From: Oryza sativa Japonica Group
Lineage: Eukaryota; Streptophyta; Magnoliopsida; Poales; Poaceae
DNA: 64,000 nt
Direction of reading: 5' to 3'
Assembly: GCF_034140825.1 (NCBI RefSeq)
Contig: NC_089036.1
Location: forward strand, 887,001 to 951,000
In this document: in pieces, positions 36,308 to 54,592 of the stretch
Numbering within the stretch: position 1 is the stretch's first letter
How the letters are laid out: each line of letters opens with the position of its first letter
Notes under the pieces: model-generated
Database searches by the model: none
What the model was told of the DNA's origin: nothing
Seen by the model: the letters and a program-made list of their open reading frames with translations, nothing else
Position numbers and translations under genes: made by a program

Positions 36308-36846
36308 ACTGGAGGCCACCATATAAAAGTAATTTTTTTTGGATCTACCCACTGTGGTGCCTCAGCTTGCTTTAATTAATTTACTACAGCAAGCCATGCA
36401 ATTGGCATACATATAAATATACAAATTATAGGCCAATTGGTCATTTATATTGATATTGTTAATTAGCTAGTATACCTTTTATTGAAAATGAGATAAGTAC
36501 TTGCAAATGAGCCAATCCAGTCGCTTACACAAACTAGCACTTTTTTTCTTTAAGCTCCAGCACTTTATTTATTGAAAACGACTGGAAGTTCGGATTTCCA
36601 TGCGTCACTTATATATCCTGTATTTTGTCAGTCTCTGAAAATACAAAAAGAGAAGAGACATGATACTCCAATATTTTCAAGTGACAAAATTCCAACCGAG
36701 ATTTTCCATGTATATTATTCTCAGAGCAATTATAGATATCTGGGGCCTAATTTCATACCAAAACGTACTTACGAGAGTGACAGGTATACAGAGAATATCA
36801 GATGTATGCTGATTGAGACCGTACCTGACCCATTCCTAACTTCCTA

Positions 36847-37085
36847 CTCTCTCCGTCCAAAAAAAAAAAAAGGCAAACCCTGGTTTTCTGTGTCCAATTT
36901 TGACTGTCCGTCTTATATGAAATTTTTTTATAATTCGTATTTTCATTATTGTTAGATGATAAAACATGATTAATATTTTATACGTGACTTGTCTTTTTAA
37001 TTTTTTTCATAATTTTTTTAAATAAGACGGATAATCAAACGTTGGGTACGGAAACCAGGGTTTATCTTTTTTTGGACGGAATGAG
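36847..37085. mobile_element. Stowaway-like MITE
   Basis: The left end ctctccgtcc followed by an A run and aaccctggtttt pairs with the right end gaaaccagggttt ... ggacggaatgag. TA flanks the element. Confidence 0.7.
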
Positions 37086-37879
37086 TATATATGATCCTAT
37101 ATCTGATGCAAGAAGAATATATACCCATCCTGCACACCAATTTATTCTGAAATCTGTTAATCTAACCAAACATCAACTGGGCCACATAATATTCCAGTCA
37201 CAGTAGAATGATCTTAAGTTCAGAAGTAAAAAGAAATGTGTGGATATTCCTTTCTTTGTCCAATCACGCACTCTAGTCTCAAGGTTGCATGCTACCACAG
37301 CAATGGCGAGGTGGACAGCAATAGTGATATGGTGGTGGATATGCAGAGATGGACCATGAGGAAGGCCTTGGCGTTAGAGCTGGTCCACCACGTGTATCTT
37401 GTATTCTTGTAGACCGCTGCTTAATTTTCTCCATCCACGTATCCAACTTTGGTCCGCAGCTTATTATAAGCCGTAACACCTATTATAGATTTTAAAATAT
37501 AATTACAAATAAAATTTTATATATGTCTACTACTTAGCAACTCAAAAGTCGATGTAAAAAATAATCTACAATAAAATAACATCAAAATCAATTAAATTTC
37601 GAATTTTAGATATTCCTTAGGTTTTTTAATTCTTTTGAGAGAGGTTTTTTTTAATATTCAGAGTCTAGAGGTGGAGCGACAGATGTTAAACAATTTTGGT
37701 TTCAAGCTCGGTGCTAGGTTAAAACTTAGAAGAAGATCTCTAGTTGTTTTCATCGTTACACGTGACTTGCAAGGCACGTCATAAGCGGGGTAAAGGGACC
37801 ATCGGGGTTTTCTTTCGGTTACGTAGTGAGAAATTTAAAATACGCCAGGTTGTCTCTAGAGTCGAGTTTTTAATAGTTA

Positions 37880-38029
37880 CTCCCTCCGTTTCACAATGTA
37901 AGACTTTCTAGTATTGCTCACATACATATATATGTTAATGAATCTAAACACATACATATGTCTAGATTCATTAACATCTAAATGAATGTGGGTAATGCTA
38001 GAAAGTCTTACATTGTGAAACAGAGGGAG
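37880..38029. mobile_element. Stowaway MITE, near-perfect palindrome
   Basis: 150 bp with ctccctccgtttcacaatgt at the left and its near-exact reverse complement at the right, then paired aagactttctagtattgc arms. TA flanks it. The strong palindrome suggests recent activity. Confidence 0.8.
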
Positions 38030-38550
38030 TAATATTTAATTAGTCACGCATTAATTATAAAAGCTTCTCAGATAAGATAGGCAGTTAATTATCTGAAACA
38101 CTCCTTCGAGCGGGCCATCTGACTACAAATATGTGCACAAAGAGGAATCCAATTCTTCATCACAAGTTTTTACCAAATGCCATTTATAGTAATTATGAAT
38201 TTAGGAATACTAGGAGATGGTATATACCATCGAAACATCGTAAATATGATACCTAAGATATCAGGCCTGATACCGAACTATATTAGACCTGATACACAAG
38301 TAATAACAGACAAACTGTTCCAATTTTGCTATGAAGAATTGGGGCTCATGGATGATGTGGCAGATCATGTCCTCTTTTCACAGGGTTCTTCACTTCTTCC
38401 TGGCCAGGGAAGCATTTGTTCCTATCAAAAACTAAAAAAAAAAGGAAGCATTTGCTATCATGGGTCCCACCAGCCATGTACCATCTTCCTCCTCTGTCCC
38501 ATCCCCTCTCTATAATACCCAAGCACCAGAAAATGTGCTGAAAATGAGCT

Positions 38551-39855
38551 TCGCGAAAGCTCACGCGGTCTTCTTCAGAGAGAGGGGTCCCTACTCCGTG
38601 TCGAGCTGAGCAGCAGCAGCAGCAGCAGCCCGCGAGCCCAAAGATTTCCTCTTTCGTGGGGGAGACACGCCAAATCCAATCCGTAAGTTGATTTTCTCTC
38701 TCTCAGATTGATGGATGCTACCGCTTAGCAAAGAATGTCGCATCTTTGTACCGTTTCTCGTTCTTGGCTCCGAATCTCATCTTTTTCCTCCTGCCAATGC
38801 GTACGCATTCGTGTTTTTTTTCTTGGGCTAGTTCCCCTCCCCTACTGGTTGTTGATTGATCCTAAGTAATAATGGTTCCTGACATTCTTGGGGATATGTC
38901 CATGCGTTGAGTTCTTGTAGGTTCAATCCGTTCATTTTTCAGTGGTAGATAACAAGCACAAAACACATGAAAGGTTGAGTTTTTTTTTTCCTGTTTAGGT
39001 CGTTTGGTTACTTGCCATTCCAGACTTCCACTCACTGTTTCCTGCAGGTCTAAAAGTCTCAGGGGAGCATTGTGCAGTAGTATGTTTTTTTTTAAGGAAA
39101 TGCAGTAGTATGTTTGTTTTGTTTGTTTATTGATGTCTGATTGACACAGGGGATAGAATAAATACTTCCATGGGTTCTTATGCCTAGTGCAATGGAAGGA
39201 TTAGCACTGCAACTTTCGTTCTTTTCACAGACAAAGTGTATGGAATATGTGGAGTCCACAACTCCACATTGCTTCTTGGTTTGTTGTGCAGAGTCCGTAT
39301 GAACAAAGCTGGCACCGAATCACGCTTGCCCAATGAAACTCGGATGTGCCTTACCTTTCTTTTAGCCTGATGCTCATCACTGTTGTGATTTGTTCTGGGA
39401 TCGCCCTTCTGTGAAGAAATCGGATAGCTTGCATCAGTCATTACATTGTGTAAGCAATAGCATACCAGAAATGAGTGTTTCCATAATTCGATTCGTCATG
39501 TATCGAGTTTAATCATCTGCATTTGTTATGTCACGTTGTTTTTCTTGCAATATATGGGATGAATCTGTCGATTTTGTTCTCATAATTACTTCCTTCACAT
39601 TGGCATCTGTTTTGTCACTTTGGTGTGTTCCTTTTCTTTGTTATTTTTTTCCTTTCAACTTTTGTACTGAAGATTCAAATGTTGATAGAAATTTACATGG
39701 GGTATGCTAGTTTCGGAAGAAAAAAAAATGATTTACGCGTTGTTATCTCAATGACAAATACTCTCTATCTTCTTTGTGGCAGGAGTTCTCCAACTCATCA
39801 ATAATCTGCAAGATGTGAATAAGTCTCAAGTAGACTTTGCACCATTTGAGACACA
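38551..39855 (+). other. 5' UTR and leader intron of the GLR gene
   Basis: A GC-rich leader at about 38555-38682 carries an (AGC)n run near 38609 and ends at a good donor (ccGTAAGTtg). A matching acceptor (tggcAG) at 39781-39782 leads to a short second leader exon that ends at the ATG at 39856. The intervening 1.1 kb is T-rich, like an intron. This is inferred from splice signals only. Confidence 0.6.
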
Positions 39856-43441
<3,586 letters not shown>

Positions 43442-44323
43442 AACTAGTGTGTGTAAAAAGCTGAGATGTTATATATTTTGGATCTGAGATATGCCATCTT
43501 TCGGTCAATCTCCTCAATTTTAGTTGAGAGAAAATATAATCAGAGGCTGCATAAGATGCTATCTGTAGATTTCAAGCAAATCCGGTGATGGGAAAAATTC
43601 ATTTGAGGCCAGTTTGGCAACTGAAAAACTGTATAGAAAGTTATTCTTGTCCTTGATGGTATTTTGAATGGAGGAAATATATACGTCTGTTTGATTAATT
43701 TTTTCATGAACTTTCTCTTGTCATGCTTGATGTGTACCTTGTCCCTGAATCTATGTGAGCAGTCAAGTCTTCAACTTTTCTGTCTAAACCATATGAAATC
43801 GCAGGTGTCTCGATTTTGAAATGCTAAAGGAATCTGTTGTGCACTTGTGATTGCTTGAGGTGTACTGCACATAAGAGAACTATAAAGCACTGGATGCAGA
43901 AGTCCTTTGCTGCTGGGAAAAGCTCCCATTTTTTTGAACTGAATTTGCAGGCTATATGTTTCAAAAAAGAAAAAAAAAGGAATTTGCAGGCTCATAATAC
44001 ATAATCCATTCTAGTTAAATGTATCAGAATAAAACAGGTCACTAACAAGTTTTGTAGTTGCAACTTAGCACTTATTATTAGTTTGAGTAATTAGCTGCAA
44101 TACATTATGACATATAAGAAAATCAAGTTAACAACGAAATAATAACAATTGGAAAAATATAAAAAAAAGGGGGGAGATGGCTTTTTTATTTTTTTTTTTG
44201 AATGGAAATGGAATATTCTGAATTTCTGAATTATTCTCGGTAGACAGGTAGCATCTTTATGGATATGATATGCGCGCCATTTCGGCTCTTCTCCTCCGTC
44301 CCCTTCCTCCGCTGGATTCCTCC
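43442..44323. other. Intergenic region between GLR and FKBP genes
   Basis: Contains the GLR 3' UTR and the FKBP promoter. AT-rich with poly-A/T runs near 43965 and 44190. No further gene. An upstream ATG at 44270, in frame with the FKBP start, lies at its end. Confidence 0.55.
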
Positions 44324-45704
44324 ATGGCTTCCTCTTCCCTCCCTTCTAGAACCTTCTACCGCCACTCGCTTCCCTCCTCCGCACCTCCACCTCCTTCGAG
44401 AGGGGCCTGCGCCGCCGCATGCTGCTGCCTCCGCGCGGCCGTCTCCCGGCGGCGGGCAGCCGCGCAGCTGCTCTCCGCCGCCGGATTCTTGATCGCCGTC
44501 TCGCCGCCTTCGCTAGCCGCGCGGAGGGGCCGCATGGTCGTGTCGCTGGAGGACTACGTCACTTCACGTACGCTCTTGGTTTTTTTTTGGTTTCTGATTT
44601 TGCCATCAGATTTGGGATAAAGCGTGTATTTCTTGTCAAGAACAAAAGAAAAGGAAGAAAAAGGCAGTAACCACATCTAACTTGTGCTGCAAAAGAATCT
44701 TGGATATCCAAGAAATTTCAGCTTTTCTAGATAATCTGGTGGCATGATTTTATACTGTAAATGCAGCGTGCTTTTAGATCAATAGCATTCCTGAATTCTC
44801 ACTGTAAACATCAATAACATCTGAATTTAGTTTTTTTCCCCGAGTGGTTTGGTTGATTTCAAAATGTTTGGGCACAGCTGATGGCCTGAAGTACTATGAT
44901 CTTGTTGAAGGGAAGGGTCCAACTGCTGAAAAGGGCTCAACTGTGCAGGTAATTTCTCCCACCTGCACACAATTCCCCATTCTTTCATTCCTAACTGAAG
45001 TGAAACTAATGGCTATATTCTCTTCTCAAGGTCCATTTTGATTGCATATACCGTGGCATCACCGCTGTGTCAAGCCGCGAAGCCAAACTACTGGCAGGGA
45101 ACCGGAGTATTGCGCAGGTTATGAGGCAAATCACTCCTGAAGTTTGAATGCTAGTACTTTTGCTCTAGGACAATAAGAACTAACATGTCTGCATCTCTTC
45201 TTCTAGTAGCCTTATGAGTTCAGTGTCGGATCGCTGCCCGGGAAAGAGCGAAAGCGGGAATTTGTAGACAGTGCCAATGGGTTATACTCAGCACAGGCGT
45301 CACCGAAACCTCCTGCCGCAATGTACACAATAACTGAAGGGATGAAAGTGGGGGGAAAGGTATGTACAAGGCAAATAGCCAAAGGGTTGTACTCAGTGGC
45401 AGGCTAAGAATGTAGCCTTTGTATCTTTACTTTATTATTGACTTGGTCATCTGTTGTTCTGTATTCTGGTAATGCAGAGGAGAGTAATTGTCCCTCCAGA
45501 GCTCGGATATGGGAAAAAGGGGATGAATGAGATACCGGTAACATTTCAGAATATTGAAACAGTTTCTCATGTAGTTTGATTTAGTATTTAAGCACATCCA
45601 GGTACTGAAGTGGTGTAGTTTGAATCCATGCTTGTTTGCAGCCTGATGCTCCTTTTGAACTCGATATAGAGCTTTTGGAAGTTGTCCCTCCTGCAGAGAA
45701 ATGA
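44324..45704 (+). CDS. Thylakoid-lumen FKBP-type immunophilin (FKBP16-2/PnsL4-like)
   Basis: Six exons (44324-44567, 44878-44948, 45031-45117, 45210-45359, 45478-45537, 45642-45704) give 224 residues. The first part is a bipartite targeting sequence: a Ser/Ala/Arg-rich chloroplast transit region, then a twin-arginine motif (SRRRAAAQLL) with a hydrophobic stretch and an A-x-A-like end, suggesting Tat import into the thylakoid lumen. The FKBP fold follows: VHFDCIYRG, GMKVGGKRRVIVPPELGYG and FELDIELLEV. Several PPIase active-site aromatics are replaced, as in the FKBP16 group. The insert LAGNRSIAQPYEF resembles Arabidopsis FKBP16-2, a lumenal subunit of the chloroplast NDH complex; that assignment is from memory. 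The ATG at 44324 (tccATGGct) is preferred; an in-frame ATG at 44270 would add 18 residues in a poorer context. Confidence 0.87.
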
Positions 45705-46060
45705 CCATTTTTGTTTGCAATGGATGGGGAACTTTCATGAGGTATTAATAGGAAGTTTCACAGGTTTTAGTGACAAACGTTAATGGAATTATAACATTTT
45801 GTTTTCTTGCTGATTGTTGAACAGATATGTAACCAAATATGTTCATATGATATTTTGCCGGGACATGACTTGTTTGCCCACTCACAAGGAGAAAATAGAA
45901 CAAGAAGCAAAGTCAAGTAGGTAAAAGACATGTACTAATTTTGTTATTCCTTATGCCGAAGCAATATTGGATCAAAAATATTCTCCACAATGTCGTGGAG
46001 CTTGATTGATTATATGGAATGGTGATATGATCTCTCTTTGTGAACTCTGCATCCTTTCGC
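45705..46060. other. Convergent gap between FKBP and UGPase genes
   Basis: 356 bases between two stop codons that face each other. It must hold both 3' UTRs, so the transcripts probably come very close or overlap. No repeat seen. Confidence 0.6.
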
Positions 46061-49596
<3,536 letters not shown>

Positions 49597-50188
49597 TTTT
49601 GTGTTCTTGCCGCTGCTTCACGCTGATCTGATGAGACAGATGAATCGGATCGGATCGGAGAAAGCTCGATCTTGTTGGTTTTTATAAATAAACGAGAGGA
49701 AACGAGAGGAGAGCTCGCATCGCATGAAGAGGAAACGAAAGCAATGGCGGACAATGCGCGCGACGCGGCGAAAACGCGGGAGCACCCAACGTTTTTACAC
49801 TTTCCTCTTTTGTTTGTTACCTTCCATTTCCCTCCTTTTTTTTTTTGGACACAGGTTTCCCGGGCTTTTCTTAGAGTTATTTATTTATTATTACTGCTAT
49901 TTTTAACGAGGTATATGCTTTTGTGGTGAAGCAGCACTTCTCTTCTGTTCAAGCATATCAACATTTTTCAGAATTTTCTTCATTTCAAAACATTGAGCAT
50001 TCATTCATTCATTCATTCATCATCTAATTCCAATCCAATATCTTACACCAATTGATCAGCACGTCAAAACGTATTAAGATTTCAGCATCTGTACAAAGAA
50101 TTAATATTAATGTCTAGGAGTCATCCAAGATGAGAACCAAGACCAGATTTTTCCTGGAATGCGCTCTCCCTATTGTGTTTCTAACATT
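49597..50188. other. Intergenic region, UGPase promoter and ATG5 3' end
   Basis: The UGPase 5' UTR/promoter and the ATG5 3' UTR lie here in tandem orientation. It contains a T-rich stretch at about 49795-49850 and a five-unit (ATTC)n repeat at about 49999-50021. No separate gene. Confidence 0.55.
49681..49690 (-). promoter_or_regulatory. Probable TATA box of the UGPase gene
   Basis: On the minus strand the sequence reads TATTTATAAA, about 85 bases before the ATG, within an otherwise purine/pyrimidine-mixed leader. Position and sequence fit a TATA element; not verified. Confidence 0.55.
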
Positions 50189-53100
50189 TCATCTACCATC
50201 CTTAGGCTCTCGTTTTCTTGTACCGACATACACACAAATATGGAGGTAACATTCAGGGTTCTTCAGGTTGTTGGCAACCCAAAGGAAAGGTATGTCCATG
50301 TCGACCTCAATGCCTTGCACCCTTACTAGCTTCACTATTTTACCCTTGTTGGCCACATTCGCCTCTTGCGGGCTCGACGAAGCAGACGACTCTAACTTCT
50401 CACAACTTCTTGGGGTGACATCAGAATCATCATTAGGGGCTGAATCTGGTGCCTGAGGAGCAGTTTCGGAATCGTCGGGTATACGTGATGCCTTCGAGCT
50501 GAAGAACTCAGGTAGCAAAGTTTTCAACGCATGTTCCAGGGTGATGTAGCTTCTACCTGCACCAAAGAAATGTATCAGGAAAGCACTGCTGATACTGCAC
50601 CGTAAAACATTCTGAATCATAGCACCACAATATCAAGCATAATGGTGTAAGCATTATTTTTTGGGGGATAACCACAACCCTTTAGTGAAACCAAATATTT
50701 CATAGCATCTGGATCTCTATCCCTACACCACACGTTTCACAGGAATGAGGGGAAATGAAATGTACAACAATAGGGCACTACTACTGTCTCGAAATTATAA
50801 AAGAGCGCCACTACTTCCAGGTTGGTGAACGAACCCTTTGAAGCATGCAAAAACGGTATGCAAACCACTCATGAAGGACAAGTAAACGCTTGACCAAATT
50901 TGTTCTACTGTCATCCAAAAGATATAAATGTTAATTACAATGCTACATACCTTCCTCCCTCCGTACTTCGAATGGTCGGTTAATATAGGATATGCTTTCC
51001 CAATCACCAACAGGTAGTGCATCTTCTAAATCATAAAGGTCTTCTTGAACACTGCGCACATATAATCGAACAGGAACCCTGCCTAACCAGAGAATAACTG
51101 ATAAGAGCCAGGATGGTAGCTGATTCATTGTAACATGTTGAAATCACTTATTATGTGACTACAAGCACACAGAAAATTTAAAATGTGAAAACTATGCACC
51201 AACTAGCTACTGTATAAAAAACTTGTGCATATGGAGTGTATGTGAATGCTCAATTAATAGTAAAGGTAGACATATTCAATGCAGAAAAGCATACATGGTT
51301 TGCCAGATCCAGGAGATTCAGGCTCATCAGAACCTTGTTGACCCTCTACTGAGGAAGTTCGTACTAAGCAATCCTCTTCGAATGGTCCAAGCTTAAGCCT
51401 GGTGGAGATATTCATATACCCATCTAAGTTACCTAATATCAAAATAACACAATTCTGGTTAAATGATGAAGATACAGTATTCAGAGAATGCACCACACTC
51501 AAATAGTAGGCAATATTAGTCAGAGTGCTTGATATGTACTAATTTACAAACAACCATTTCATAATGAACTTATTAAGCATGGCTAGTATTCAAGTGTTCT
51601 TTCTGAAGAGCACACCTTTCATTACTGATTGCCACAAAGCACCTTGATCAGCCTGAGACATATTCATCACATTCTTACTGTTGCCAGTGATGATGAAGGC
51701 AGCCTGCACAAGAAAAAAGATTACTCTCGTGATCACACTCCACTTCCTTGCTGCAGGAACAAAGGATTGGGTAATGGCAGATCTCATAAACAAACCTCTT
51801 TCAGGGAATTCATGTAGCTCCACTTTACACTATCTTCGCCATCACAGAGAGTTAAAATTTCAGAAGGATATCCCCTAAAATGAACCTACAATTTTATGAT
51901 AGAAAAGCATCATACAAGTCAAGCAAGGAAATAAACAAATAAATAAATGGGAAAATTTAAACAACTCTAGACTTACTGTTAGATTCCATGGTCTTTCTGG
52001 ATCTGCACATAGAAGGTCGTAAAGAACTCCAATGGGTATATACCTATAGTGCAAAGGTAAATCGGGGAGTTGGGAATTTGAGAGGGTAGTTTTGAAGATA
52101 ATGTTAGAGCCAATAAATTCATATTCATAAATATTCGACACACTTCAACAATATGCCACTGACTTTGTCGATATCCATAATATGCCGTTGCCTTTTCCTT
52201 AACCTCTACAATTTACCATCGCCGTCTATAGTCTGTTAGTTTGCATTGGAGAAAAAACAAGTGTGCCCTTAGTGAAGATTGGCAGCACTGAGACCATGTC
52301 GTGCAAGGTACCGAGAGTTATAATAACTGTTTATTTATGCAACATGATTATAAATAATTACGAGCACATATTTTAAGTATTTTAATTATGAGCAAATATC
52401 TCCAAGGCTACAGGACAGGAGGGGGCAGATCTTTGATTGGGTGCCGATGACTGTTGAGGAGCGGTTGAGGATTGCACTGACGACAGAACCAGCACTCCAG
52501 CAGGGCCAGGGCCACCATGTCCCCTTGCAAGCGATGGCGGCGCTGACGACGGCGGCGGCACCAGCAACAGCTCTCCGGCAGGGGCGTTGTGTCCCCTTGT
52601 TTGCGACGGCAGCGCTAATGACGATGGCAGCACCACCAGCAGCCCTCCAACAGGGACGCCATCTCCCGTTAGATGTGACGACGGCTTTGACGACAATGGT
52701 CGGACCGCCGCTGTGGATGGCGGTTGGGCCAGCGCTACGGATGGTGACGCTGGTGACGGAGGTCGTGCCGGCGCTAGGGATGGCGGTGCTGGCGAGGACA
52801 TGTGAGCGGCGGTAGGCGGAGATGCGGCGTGGCGCCGACGCGCCGTGGCGGCACTGGGAAGGGTGGCAATGCGGCGTTGGGAGATGCGATGCTAGGAAGA
52901 AAGGGCCCTAGGCCATGCGGATTAGATGATTCAAAGGATATTTTGGTCATTACTAAAAAAATTAACAGTGCAAACAGCGTGTAGCTTGACGGCGATGGTA
53001 AATTGTAGAGGTTAAGGAAAAGGCGATGGCATATTATGGATATCGACAAAGTCAGTGGCATATTGTTGAAGTGTGTCCAACTCAGTGGTACTGAGTAGAT

Positions 53101-53941
53101 TCTCTCCATAAATATTGGTAGGAGATAACGTATGTTACCATTTTAAGGGCAGCCCTTTGTATTCAAACCAAACAGTGTCAATACCAGGCGGGAGTGTGCT
53201 GCTAAAATGAGCCTTTATAATTGGTACCAACAGTGGAAGATACCCGATTCTTGGCCCCAAAGTCTGTTATTGATGAAACAGAACTCCATAAGTAAAGCCG
53301 ATAAGGTAATGAAGTATCATAACATAACGTAAATTAATTATTAAAAAAGATCACTCACATAAAGGGAAAGATGAGCAATGAACCCACCTTAACATATATG
53401 GTGTGTACAAACTCAAAAGTATAACTTGCATTTGTTGCACTTGGTAAAAACAAGGGAGAACAATGACTATATATCATGCAGCAACTCTTTTCTTTACACA
53501 TAATATGTGAACAAAACAAGCAAGTCATCAATTCACCAATCAAGTCCACTGAGTCAAAAAAGGCACCCCCTAATATTGTACATAGACCTACAAATTCAGG
53601 AATCCTAATTAAAACTGCAATCAACAACCTAAGTGCTAGAACGATTGTAATCCAAACAGGCAGCCTAGTAATCCAGAGAATCTGAGTACTCGGGATCCAA
53701 CAACTCGTGGCAAAGATCCAAGATTTGGATGGGAGACCTCCAATTGAAGAGCATAGCCACAGGCCGAGAAGGAGAAGACGATGATGGGAAAAGCATGAGG
53801 CTTTACCAGGAAGGGCGGAGGTGGGGGGAGGGTGGTGACGTCGGCGTCGTGGAGGTGGACCTGGAGCGGCACGGCGCCGCCCCAGACCCGCCGCGCCGCC
53901 TCCGCCGACCACCCGGCCTCGTCGTCGCGCTGCGCCGCCAT
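50189..53941 (-). CDS. ATG5: Autophagy protein ATG5
   Basis: Eight minus-strand exons (53807-53941, 53139-53263, 51977-52043, 51796-51885, 51616-51703, 51295-51432, 50951-51082, 50189-50556) give 380 residues. ATG5 is conjugated to ATG12, and the conjugate acts with ATG16 as the E3-like factor that lipidates ATG8 on the growing autophagosome. The acceptor lysine lies in TGNSKNVMNMSQADQ at about residue 149. The N-terminal ubiquitin-like fold holds YIPIGVLYDLLC, the helical middle holds LWQSVMKGNLDGYMNIS, and the second ubiquitin-like fold holds RVPVRLYVRS and the final block from VQGIEVDMDIPF to KREPKDGR. A serine/aspartate-rich linker sits before the last block. Intron 2 (52044-53138) is nearly all a Mutator-like element, but splice sites and frame are intact, so the gene looks functional. 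Confidence 0.95.
52136..53107. mobile_element. Non-autonomous Mutator-like element in ATG5 intron 2
   Basis: A 90-bp terminal inverted repeat (52137-52226 and 52988-53077) matches with about two mismatches. The flanks carry a 9-bp direct repeat ATAAATATT (52127-52135 and 53108-53116), the length typical of Mutator-like insertions. Outside the paired part the right end extends about 30 bp further than the left, so the left end looks trimmed. There is no transposase; the interior is GC-rich. High TIR identity suggests a young insertion. Confidence 0.85.
52430..52810. repeat. GC-rich imperfect tandem repeats inside the MULE
   Basis: Units of about 75-80 bp recur with variation. Each holds a ccagcagccctccaacaggg-like segment followed by a gacggcggcgctgacgacgg-like segment. 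Both strands are open for over 120 codons only because of the repeat and GC bias. This may be captured and amplified host sequence, but I recognise no protein. Confidence 0.55.
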
Positions 53942-54138
53942 TGCCGCCGGAGGAGAGATCTGCCGCCGCCGCCGCCTAATCTTTGATGGTTTTTGCTTGT
54001 CGCAGGCAGCAAACGACTCGGATTTGATTTCCCCTTCTTCCTCTCTTCGGCACCGGTGCTGTGGCTGCATCCACCGTCCGATTCTACCTTGAGATTCGTG
54101 CCAAATCCGTGTGTAGAAAATCTGATTTCTGATTGAAC

Positions 54139-54182
<44 letters not shown>

Positions 54183-54592
54183 GTTGTAATTTGTGTATGG
54201 AAAGGATTACAGAACACACACAAGAAAAAATCCATTTAAAGCATCAGCTCAATCAGGATTAAAACCCAACAACGTTTCTTTCATAGCTCTAAACTCCAAA
54301 GAGAGGAGAGGACTGGAAAGTGTGAAGCTTCACTCTACTGAGCAATTGCAGTTTCATCAACGTCAAGTGTGCAAGTACAAAATTTCTTCAGTAAGTATTT
54401 AAGTGTACTTAACAGTTAACTCCACCATCTCCTATCTTGGTTTTCCATAAGAAGAAAAGAATTACAGGCAACAAGAGTAGCTACCTAGCTTTTTAATGCT
54501 CCTGTTCTAAATACAGCATGCCATTCATCGTGTTTGTTCCCACACAACATTTACAGTGCAGTTGCCACAATGGTCCAAGCTTCAGCATGTCA
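53942..54592. other. Intergenic region between TBL 3' end and ATG5 start
   Basis: ATG5 promoter/leader and TBL 3' UTR. It contains a (TA)n run at 54143-54178. No other gene. Confidence 0.55.
54143..54178. repeat. (TA)n microsatellite
   Basis: About 36 bp of TA dinucleotides, about 200 bp upstream of the ATG5 ATG. Confidence 0.95.

Larger units (their letters stand above)
30788..38550. other. 7.8-kb MITE-rich intergenic desert
   Basis: No coding region is supported; open frames are short and AT-rich. It starts with the SPP 3' UTR and holds about nine MITEs between 32.2 and 38.0 kb (listed separately), an 81-bp TA microsatellite and a GA repeat at about 32094-32117. Many MITE ends carry the ctccctccgt signature, so they are easily confused in assembly or short-read mapping. 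Confidence 0.65.

Noticed and set aside
38177-38515. 112-codon frame upstream of the GLR gene
   Set aside because: AT-rich, no domain, poor codon use, ends at the GLR promoter.
52382-52815. Open frames of 124 and 139 codons in the ATG5 intron
   Set aside because: They lie in variant repeats inside a Mutator-like element, are low-complexity, and open on both strands. Kept only as a possible captured fragment.
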